From the NCBI GenBank assembly GCA_011033025.1, contig WFMF01000543.1:47368-111367 (forward strand): a stretch of DNA of 64,000 nt, read 5' to 3'. This document shows positions 56,060 through 64,000 of the stretch, in pieces (positions within the stretch are counted from its first letter, which is position 1; each line of letters begins with the position of its first letter). The notes beneath the pieces were generated by a model, which saw only the letters and a program-made list of their open reading frames with translations, searched no databases and had not been told where the DNA came from. The DNA comes from Beroe forskalii (taxonomy: Eukaryota; Ctenophora; Nuda; Beroida; Beroidae). The position numbers were made by a program, and so were the translations under genes.

Positions 56060-56158
56060 TGCAAAATGATGCTACAATGCCACAAAGAAGATAGATTATT
56101 AGAATTCAACTCAGGGTCCTCAGTTAGTTAATTTAATATGTGTTGTGTTGTAAGTTTA
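56060..56158 (-). promoter_or_regulatory. 5' UTR and probable internal promoter of retrotransposon B
   Basis: Short leader of about 99 bp. Its outer 42 bp (56117-56158) are identical to the 5' terminus of retrotransposon C (29501-29542). The inner part matches only copy B'. The outer boundary runs into TAATAATAATA, so the exact first base is uncertain. Confidence 0.65.
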
Positions 56159-57296
56159 ATAATAATAATATATAAGATATATCATGATAGTTGGGAGCAA
56201 ATTTAAAACGATGAGATGTCAAGAACGGGAAATGGTAAAGCCATGATCGAGGTCAGGTTTTGTTGATCTAAGATGGGAAAATGTTATAGGCTATAAGAGA
56301 AGTTCTGGTGACGTCATTTTCACGTCACTATGACGTCATCAACTTAGCGAAATTTTGTTTCTTTTTTAGCGAAAATAGGCTAATTTCGAGCGCATTTTTC
56401 ACCAAGAAGGAAAGGAGATAGCGGTCTGATTTTTCGGAATAATTTTTAGCAAATTTAAAGAGCTTTCAGAAAATCATACGGATTATTGGGCTATCTCGAT
56501 TTTTCATCGAGATATACGCGATTTTCTAAGGTACGGTGAAAATCGATTTCCAAATTATAGGACAAAAGTTAAATGAGTGAGGTGTCAAGAACTGCAACTT
56601 ATCTTGAGATGAGACCGGTCAAAGTATGTTGTACTAAGGTGGAATTGTCTTATAGGCTATATGGGAAGTTGGTTTGAGTCTATTTGGGTGCTGTGATGAC
56701 GTCATCAAAATCGCGTAAAACCACTAAAATAGCGTATTTTGCGTTAGAACGCTATTTTGCGCTACTTTGGACATCTCTAACTCGAAGAGTTTTCATCGGA
56801 TTATGTTTTACTTTGATATGCTGCTTTTAAGACCTTAAGATTTAGCTATAAAACGAGTTTCAGGGCGATCGGTCGAAGATTGTTGTCGTGGGAGGCTTCT
56901 AAAAATTGAACTGCAAATTGATTGAAATTACGTTTATGACGAAAAATTGTACTGTAATCCTATTCTGTGATACGATGGTCAACTGATAATGGTTTCTCCA
57001 TGTCTTGCAGTGAATAGGGATGGGAAATATACGATGAACTAGTGGAGCACGTGAGTTGACGCGGACGTTTTGTAGAAATTAGGGGATTTAAAGAAATCGA
57101 TATTTACACGGGATTTTCGACTTGATTACGTTGAAATGAGTTTTAATACGACTAATGCACGTGAAATTAGATCTAGTTGCCATATTTCAGGACGTGAGTA
57201 CACACGGACGTTTTGTAGAAATTAGGGGATTTGAAGAAATTTATGTTTACACGGGATTTTCGACTTGATTATGTTGAAATGAGTTTAAATACGACT

Positions 57297-57652
57297 AACG
57301 GGGGTCCGAATAACGGGTGTCCGAATAACGGGGGTCGGAATAACGGGCGTCCGAGTAACGGGGGTCCGAATAACGGGGGTCCGAGTAACGGGAGTCCGAG
57401 TAACGGGGGTCCGAGTAACGGGGGTCGGAAAAACGGGGGTCGGAAAAACGGGGGTCCGAATAACGGGGGTCCGAATAACGGGGGTCCGAATAACGGGGGT
57501 CCGAATAACGGGGGTCCGAATAACGGGGGTCCGAATAACGGGGGTCCAAATAACCGAGGTCCAAATAACGGGGGTCCAAATAACAGGGGTCCGAATAACG
57601 GGGGTCCGAGTAACGGGGGTCGGAAAAACGGGGGTCGGAAAAACGGGGGTCC
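57297..57652. repeat. 15-bp minisatellite CCGAATAACGGGGGT, first array
   Basis: About 24 units; variants CCGAGTAAC, CGGAAAAAC and CCAAATAAC. It replaces the end of the unit body between ATACGACTA and AAATACATCTGTC. Because the unit is 15 bp, frames of 120-165 codons stay open (NNGGP, GPPLF and SDPRY repeats); these are not genes. Confidence 0.95.
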
Positions 57653-57673
57653 AAATACATCTGTCAAGATATC

Positions 57674-57816
57674 ACCACCAAAACCGTTGGACGGTTGGTC
57701 TAGTAACCCCCCGCGGGTTTGGATGTGACAACGGAACCTGAAAAGAGACAAAATGTGCTGATCACATCCAAACCAGCGGGGGGTTACTAGACCAACCGTC
57801 CAACGGTTTTGGTGGT
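57674..57816. repeat. Hairpin copy 3
   Basis: Same arms as copy 1; the loop has AACCTGAAAAGAGACAAAAT followed by GTGCTGA. It terminates the unit whose body carries the first 15-bp minisatellite. Confidence 0.95.
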
Positions 57817-58454
57817 TATAATAATAATATATATCATGATAATTGGGAGCAAATTTGAAACGCTGAGATCTCGAGAACGGGAAATGGTAGAGCCATGATC
57901 GAGGTCAGGTTTTGTTGATCTAAGATGGGAAAGTGTTATAGGCTATAAGAGAAGTTCTGGTGACGTCATTATCACGTCACTATGACGTCATCAACTTAGC
58001 AAAATTTTATTGCTTTTTTAGCGAAAATAGGTCATTTTCGAGCGCATTTTTGACCAAGAAGGAATGGAGATAGCTCAAAAATTTTGAAAAATCGTTAGTT
58101 GGAAATTTAAAGAGCTTTCAGAAAATCATACGGATCATTGGGCTATCTCGATTTTTCATCGAGATATACGCGATTTTCTAAGGTACGGTGGAAAAATCGA
58201 TTTCCAAATTATAGGACAAAACTTAAATGAGTGATATGTCAAGAACTGCAACTTATCTTGAGATGAGACCGGTCAAAGTATGTTGTGCTAAGGCGGAATT
58301 GTCTTATGGGCTATATGGGAAGTTGGTTTCAGCTTATTTGGGTGCTGTGATGACGTCATCAAAATCGCGTAAAACCACTAAAATAGCGTATTTTGTGATA
58401 GAACGCTATTTTGCGCTACTTTTACATCTCCAACTCATAGATTATGTGGGTCAT

Positions 58455-58674
58455 AATAACGGGGGTTCGAATAACGGGAGTCCGAATAACGGGGGTCCGA
58501 ATAACGGGGGTCCGAATATCGGGGGCCCGAATAACGGAGGACCGAATAACGGGGGTCCGAGTAACGGGGGTCCGAATAACGGGGGTCCGAATAACGGGGG
58601 TCCGAATATCGGGGATCCGAGTAACGGGGGTCGGAATAACGGGGGTCCGAATAACGGGGGTCCGAATAACGGGG
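58455..58674. repeat. 15-bp minisatellite CCGAATAACGGGGGT, second array
   Basis: About 14 units of the same repeat, but at a different place in the next macrosatellite unit (after CATCTCCAACTCATAGATTA, replacing about 265 bp of body). Variants include CCGAATATC. Confidence 0.95.
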
Positions 58675-59211
58675 AAAATATACGATGGACTAGTGAAGCA
58701 CGTGAGTTCACGCGGACGTTTTGTAGAAATTAGGGGATTTGAAGAAATTGATATTTACGCAGGATTTTCGACTTGATCATGTTGAAATGAGTTTGAATAC
58801 GACTAATGTACATGAAATTAGATCTGGTTGCCATATTTTAGCACGTGAGTATACACGGACGTTTTGTAGAAATTAGGGGATTTGAAGAAATTGATATTTA
58901 CACGGGATTTTCGACTTGACTATGTTGAAATGAGTTCAAATACGACTAATGCACGTGAAATTAGATCTGGTTGCTATATTTCATCACGTGAGTACACACG
59001 GACGATTTGTAGAAATTAAGAAATATATCAATTCTAGTAATTCCAAGTTAGAATAAAGTAGTTTGGGACTTCGTCTGGGTAAGTTGCGTGGGTTAGACTT
59101 GCGTGTGGGCTAGTAAAGTGGGTTCGGACTACGTGAGGGCAAGTTACGTGGTTCCAAACTGCCTTTGGGCAAGTAACATGGGTTCAAACTACATACATCT
59201 GTCAAGATATC

Positions 59212-59354
59212 ACCACCAAAACCGTTGGACGGTTGGTCTAGTAACCCCCCGCGGGTTTGGATGTGACAACGGAACCTGAAAAGAGACAAAATGGGCTGAT
59301 CACATCCAAACCAGCGGGGGGTTACTAGACCAACCGTCCAACGGTTTTGGTGGT
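59212..59354. repeat. Hairpin copy 4
   Basis: Same arms as copy 1. It terminates the unit with the second 15-bp minisatellite and is followed by TAGCATAATAAGCATAATAT. Confidence 0.95.
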
Positions 59355-60902
59355 TAGCATAATAAGCATAATATATATTACATCATGATAATTGGGAGCA
59401 AATTTGGAAAGCCGAGATGTCAAGAACGGGAAATAGTAGAGCCATGATCGAGGTCAGGTTTTGTTGATCTAAGATGGGAAAATGTTATAGGCTATAAGAG
59501 AAGTTCTGGTGACGTCATTTTCACGTCACTATGACGTCATCAACTTAGCGAAATTTTGTTGCTTTTTTAGCGAAAATGAGCCATTTTCGAGCGCATTTTT
59601 CACCAAGAAGGAAAGGAGATAGCTGTCTGATTTTTCAGAATGATTTTTAGCAAATTTAAAGAGCTTTCAGAAAATCATATGGATCATTGGGCTATCTCGA
59701 TTTTTCATCGAGATATACGCGATTTTCTAAGCTACGGTGAAAAATCGATTTCCAAATTATAGGACAAAAGTTTAATGAGTGAGATGTCAAGAACTGCGAC
59801 TCATTTTGATATGAGACGGGTCAAAATATGTTGTACTGAGGCGGAATTTTCTTATAGGCTATATTGGAAGTTGGTTTGAGCCTATTTGGGTGCTGTGATG
59901 ACGTCATCAAAATCGTGTAAAACCACTAAAATAGCGTATTTTGCGATAGAATGCTATTTCGCGCTACTTTGGACATCTTCAACTCAAAGATTTTTCATCG
60001 GATTATGTTTTACTTTGATATGATGCTTTGAGACCTTAAGATTTAGCAATAAAACGAGTTTCAGGGTGATCATTCGAAGATTGTTGTCGTGTGAGACTTC
60101 TAAAAATTGAACTGCAAATTGATTGAAATTATGTTTATGACAAAAATTTGTACTGTAGTCCTATTCTGGGATACGATGGTCAACTGATAATGGTTTCCCC
60201 ATGTCTCGCAGTGAATAGGGATGGGAAATATACGATGGACAAGTGAAGCACGTGAGTTCACGCGGACGTTTTGTAGAAATTAGGGGATTTGAAGAAATTG
60301 ATATTTACACGGCATTTTCGACTTGATTATGTTGAAGTGAGTTCAAATACGACTAATGCACGTGAAATTAGATCTGGTTGCCATATTTCAGCACGTGAGT
60401 ACACACGGACGTTTTGTAGAAATTAGGGGATTTAAAGAAATTGATGTTTACACGGGATTTTCGACTTGATTATGTTGAAGTGGGTTCAAATACAACTAAT
60501 GCACGTGAAATTAGATCTGGTTGCCATATTTCAGCACGTGAGTACACACGGACGTTTTGTAGAAATTAGGGGATTTGAATAAATTGATATTTACATGGGA
60601 TTTTCGACTTGGTTACGTTGAAATGAGTTCAAATACGACTTATGTACGTGAAATAAGATCTAGTTGCTATATTTAAGCACGTGAGTTCGCGTGGACGATT
60701 TGTAGAAATTAAGAAATATATCAATTCTAGTAATTCCAAGTTAGAATAACATAGTTTTGGACTTAGTCAGGGTGAGTTACGTGGGTTCGGCTTGCGTGGG
60801 CTAGTTACGAGGGTTCAGACTACGTGAGGGCAAGTAACGTGGGTCCAAACTGCCTTTGGGCAAGTAACATGGGTTCAAACTACATACATCTGTCAAGATA
60901 TC

Positions 60903-61045
60903 ACCACCAAAACCGTTGGACGGTTGGTCTAGTAACCCCCCGCGGGTTTGGATGTGACAACAGAACCTGAAAAGAGACAAAATGGGCTGATCACATCCAA
61001 ACCAGCGGGGGGTTACTAGGCCAACCGTCCAACGGTTTTGGTGGT
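60903..61045. repeat. Hairpin copy 5, end of the macrosatellite
   Basis: Same arms with one change (CTAGGCC for CTAGACC in the right arm) that still allows a G-U/T pair. The sequence after it (GATATAAATACGTGAC) no longer resembles the unit start, so the array ends here. Confidence 0.95.
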
Positions 61046-62261
61046 GATATAAATACGTGACTAAGACTCTTTAGCTAAGCACACACAATTACATCTTCCA
61101 GTCAAATTTCTGAATTTAAAACATTTTGATTCATCTCGGTATATTAAAGTCTCATTAATTAAAAAAACGTTTCATTAATTAAAAAGAGTCGCATTTATTT
61201 ATAACAATTTTCGACATCTAATGGATGTTCCCATCACATCCACCGAAACCACAAGACTTTAAATTCGTGACGGAGTCCAAAGCCGAGTGCTGAGATTCCG
61301 ATTTTAAAGCTGAGTTTTGATTTAAAAGCTGCTTTGTCTGGTGCTTTAAGAAAACACACGATCCAACAAGCACCGTACAACGCGCCTAGTGGAGCATGAT
61401 GTAACATACTAATACTAAACCATGTGCGCTAAGAAATAGATGGTTCAGTGTCACCGACTTCCTACTTTGAGCTATGATAATGACGACATTTTAACCGCCT
61501 TTTGCTCGTGAGGGTGTCGTAGTACTTATATCTTAGTATCATCATCGATATTATCGGTGTGGATGAAAAGAAGGCGATTGTAGATGTTATCGACTTACCA
61601 TTCTAAGCCATGATTATGAGATCACTTCCTACCGCCTATAAACAGTAGTAGAACGTAGGACTTGTGTCTATCCGATACAATACGGTGCTGCAGACAAGCC
61701 CTGGATTTTCTCAGAACATTAAAATGTTTTTAATTCTTAGAGCTGTTTAATAATATCCGGATTTTGTAATATATAGCTAGTTAAGTAGTTAGTGGAAGTC
61801 AGAACACTTTGTCAAATAGGTTGTGATCACTTAGTCGTCGGTTGAGAGTGACGTCATTATCATGGCTTAAGGTGTGCTATTGATGACGTCAGATTGTCTA
61901 TATGTCGCTTGTAGCTGTCTGTTGTGACTGTGTCGGGCCGCAAAGTGACTGGTACATGCTACTCAGGGCTCTTTGGCTGACGGCCATTTTTTAAATGATT
62001 TAATGAGTTGATGGTACTTCTTATTATGGAAGTTATTTTATATTTGACTTAGTTGACTCGCGTTGATATAATGTGGTGCTATGACTCATAATTGTAGGCA
62101 TTGTACTTTCTTATGCTTTCAAACCGCTGACCGACAACTGCACCCCCTACTGGACATGTGACTTGATCACGTGACACACAATTATCACGTGATATATCAC
62201 ATGACATGACACGTGACTTTGTGATGAGTTAATTGAAAACGATGAAAATCCACTGGTAACT
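61046..62261. other. No gene recognised
   Basis: Unique-looking sequence after the macrosatellite, with two TGACGTCA sites (61849-61856 and 61884-61891) and a cluster of CACGTGAC/GTCACGTG-like words at about 62155-62215. No motif-bearing open frame. Confidence 0.5.
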
Positions 62262-63911
62262 TCAAATTTCATGTCCAAAATATTTCGCCACTTCAAACAA
62301 ATATTCAAGAATATATTCATAATCTTCAAAAGCGCAACAGATGTCATACAGTTCTCGGTTGCGGGTTTTTCGTTTTTTGGCCGGTGAAATCCCCACAGCC
62401 AATCTGTCCAGATGAAAGTCTGTTGCAACTTGCTGCTCAGAGATACCTCTAAAGTACTCTTGTACAGATGGCTTGGCCCTGTTTACCCTCGTCTTAAAGC
62501 CACGGTGGAAGCCTTCGACCATGTTGCTAGTCCGAGGGTAATCGAAATCAACCATGATAGTGTTATAGTGATTCCAAAATACTGCAGGAAATCGAGGTTC
62601 ACTCCTCTCATCACAGTCAGCACTAGAAAGCCCCCAAATACGTTAACTCAAAATAATTTACGACACTTAAATTAGGATACTTACTAGCAATATAAATTGA
62701 AAAGTTCTTCAAAGGCATCATCTACTTTGCCCATTGGCACAAAAGCTAAGAACACAACAAGCCTACTTGCTCTTGCAAAATCTTTATCCTTGTAATATAA
62801 AATTTTAAACTTTTTAAATATATTTTCTGTACACTCTGGCAAATGGAAAAAGCAATTTATCAGAGTAAAACTTTCAAAACATTTCTGAATGCATTCATAG
62901 CAGCTTTTTCAAAATCAATCATAATACCTACTGATGCCAAAAGATTTCCTAAAGCGTCTTTGATAACTGTGAGCAAAATGTGTAAGTTTTTTCTTTCTTA
63001 TCGGATAATAAAAGCATATAAGAGGTAAAGCACTTGCCATCACGACTGCATGAAAAGGTGTAGGACTGCTGAAATTGTGGGGGGGCAAACATAAAACGTC
63101 CCATCACAAATCCAGTTCGGGTGCTCTGATAATGTCTCCAAGTTCCCGCTGTAGAGAAAACTATCAATCGCGAACCTGCATCCGTGAAGTCATCGAACAA
63201 AACGAAGGATCTCCTTCGATGAGTGACGGAGCATGTAGGTGGAAGGACAGGTTCTCAGCGTCCTTGGCTTCAGGATGCATAGCTGATCCACAAGCCCTAG
63301 CTCTGCTGCTGTACGATTCGTCTGAGGGACTCTTCAGTAGGGAGCAGGGTGTCTAAGTTCCGACGAAGACGACTACAGAGCTTCTCTGTCACAAGATTCT
63401 GGGTTGCTGACAGTGGTTGGTCTGACGCCTTCCGCTTCAGAGAAGAGATTACATCATGTCTCTCTCCCAACTTAGGATCAGGAGATGGTTTGCAGCTTCT
63501 GCCCACGACAAGGGAATCCGGCGCTTCATCCAACGAAAAGAATACCCTAGATGGACACTTTGAGTGATCTTGTGCTTCTGCACAACGCCAGCAAGAAGAT
63601 GTTGAGCTGTTCTTATCCTTGTGATTGTTGTACGTGTAGCCATCAGTATCTAGGATTTGACGATTCCCACGCTGACCAGTTATGAAGCGGGGAGCAGCAG
63701 GGACAGGAGCAGCAGGGACAGCAGGGACAGGAGCAGCAGGGACAGGTGCAGAAAGGACCCAGAAAGAACATGGGGACAGAACAACGAGACCGTTGCAGAA
63801 AGGACAGGTGCGGAAAGGACAGGAGCAGCAGGGACAGGAGCAGCAGGGACAGGAGCAGCAGGGACAGGAGGAAAAATGGTCCGGGGTGACGTGGGAGAGG
63901 TTGGGAACCAT
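62262..63911 (-). pseudogene. MULE transposase with FLYWCH finger, decayed
   Basis: DDE-type transposase of the Mutator-like (MULE, FLYWCH-associated) group. Reading down from 63911: a 15-bp-repeat-encoded Cys/Pro-rich start, then a FLYWCH-like domain (RGNRQILDTDGYTY, SCWRC, C) whose usual His pair near the end is replaced (CKPSPDP). Next, after frameshifts near 63297 and 63210, come SFVLFDDFTDAGSRLIVF, GRFMFAPPQFQQSYTF at the place of the first catalytic Asp motif (Asp not visible), and after another shift near 62950 VGIIMIDFEKAAMNAF (second Asp), CFFHLPEC and LAFVPMGKVDDAFEEL. A last piece at 62645-62262 carries YPRTSNMVEGFHRGF, the MULE C-terminal signature. At least four frame breaks: non-functional. 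Confidence 0.85.
63690..63875. repeat. 15-bp minisatellite GGACAGGAGCAGCAG
   Basis: About 8-9 units in two blocks (63699-63750 and 63815-63870) separated by an imperfect stretch (GAAAGGACAGGTGC). It lies at the 5' end of the MULE frame, where it encodes PAAPV or SCPCC repeats depending on frame. Confidence 0.88.
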
Positions 63912-64000
63912 TAGGTTTTTAAATCAAAAATTCAAAATACAAGTATGCCATTTAAATTTACAAAGTTTTGAGGGGCCCTTTTTTTTTAAGAATTAATTTT
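63912..64000. other. Window edge, no feature
   Basis: AT-rich end of the window; terminal inverted repeats of the MULE are not identified here. Confidence 0.5.

Larger units (their letters stand above)
49950..59906. promoter_or_regulatory. Regularly placed TGACGTCA palindromes
   Basis: Exact TGACGTCA at 49950, 49972, 50338; 56309, 56331, 56697; 57961, 57983, 58351; 59510, 59532, 59899: three per complete unit at fixed places. Two further sites lie just outside the array (61849 and 61884). TGACGTCA is the CRE/ATF binding site in animals; whether it is used here is inference only. Confidence 0.5.
49183..61045. repeat. Macrosatellite of 1.5-1.7 kb units ending in a hairpin
   Basis: One partial and four complete units: about 49183-49791, 49792-51482, 56158-57816, 57817-59354 and 59355-61045. 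The body starts with TTGGGAGCAAATTT-like sequence and contains two related halves. It then has three or four subrepeats of about 145 bp (CACGTGAGT, ACACGGACGTTTTGTAGAAA, TACACGGGATTTTCGACTTG). It ends with CATCTGTCAAGATATC and the hairpin. Retrotransposon B interrupts it at 51556-56158. No long frame is conserved between units, so I see no coding role. Confidence 0.9.

Noticed and set aside
57269-58776. Open frames of 86-168 codons with NNGGP, GPPLF or SDPRY repeats
   Set aside because: Products of the 15-bp minisatellites; not conserved in neighbouring macrosatellite units.
49649-61045. Regularly spaced palindromes suggested a CRISPR-like or Helitron-end interpretation
   Set aside because: Spacing is 1.5-1.7 kb and the context is eukaryotic, so no CRISPR. 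Helitron ends have a short hairpin followed by CTRR; these have 55-bp arms and no CTRR.

Overview
The window looks like a piece of a repeat-rich, AT-rich arthropod (probably insect) nuclear genome. Three things support this: spliced host exons with AG acceptors and AATAAA-type poly(A) signals, APE-type non-LTR retrotransposons, and a MULE transposase with a FLYWCH finger. A hemipteran is possible but I cannot prove it. I see no rRNA, tRNA gene, CRISPR array or bacterial operon. Only about 2 kb is host gene sequence; the rest is mobile elements, satellites and their wreckage.

Host genes, all on + and clustered at 42.8-48.0 kb: (1) the last coding exon and 3' UTR of an unidentified gene (42817-43305); (2) a small gene with an Fcf2 pre-rRNA-processing domain, DNTTIP2/Fcf2-like (44606-45320); (3) the first coding exon of GTF2H2, the TFIIH p44/Ssl1 subunit (47733-47974). 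The GTF2H2 exon runs into a stretch of about 1.1 kb whose consensus looks corrupted.

Retrotransposons fall into three groups. Group B has a full-length copy with both ORFs open (51556-56158, minus) and an indel-ridden copy (10488-14655, minus). Group C/D has a copy C (28178-42725) whose 5' part is inverted and whose ORF2 is split by a 9.8-kb insertion, and a fragment D (7081-9060). Group A consists of 5'-truncated RT fragments at 3403-4490 (minus), 4491-7083 (plus), 19437-22140 (minus) and 27020-28177 (minus). All four share a 3' UTR block and a doubled 17-20 bp tail.

Nesting is deep. Copy C lies in an intron just upstream of the exon at 42817. Inside C's ORF2 sits a 9,816-bp element with 27-bp terminal inverted repeats and a 6-bp target duplication (32036-41851). 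That element holds several minisatellites, a tRNA-derived SINE, an RT remnant, and a 3.4-kb foldback element with arms of about 1.2 kb (35733-39107).

From 49.2 to 61.0 kb lies a macrosatellite of 1.5-1.7 kb units. Each ends in a 143-148 bp perfect-looking hairpin with 55-bp arms, and each full unit carries three exact TGACGTCA palindromes. One hairpin copy differs from the others by changes present in both arms. The full-length B retrotransposon is inserted in this array. The window ends in a decayed FLYWCH-MULE transposase (62262-63911, minus). The left third (1-27 kb) holds GC-rich dispersed repeats, a 27-bp coding-length minisatellite, a Harbinger-like MITE, a SINE and other tandem arrays. 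Two stretches (9061-9410 and about 47975-49130) read like unpolished assembly consensus rather than real DNA.
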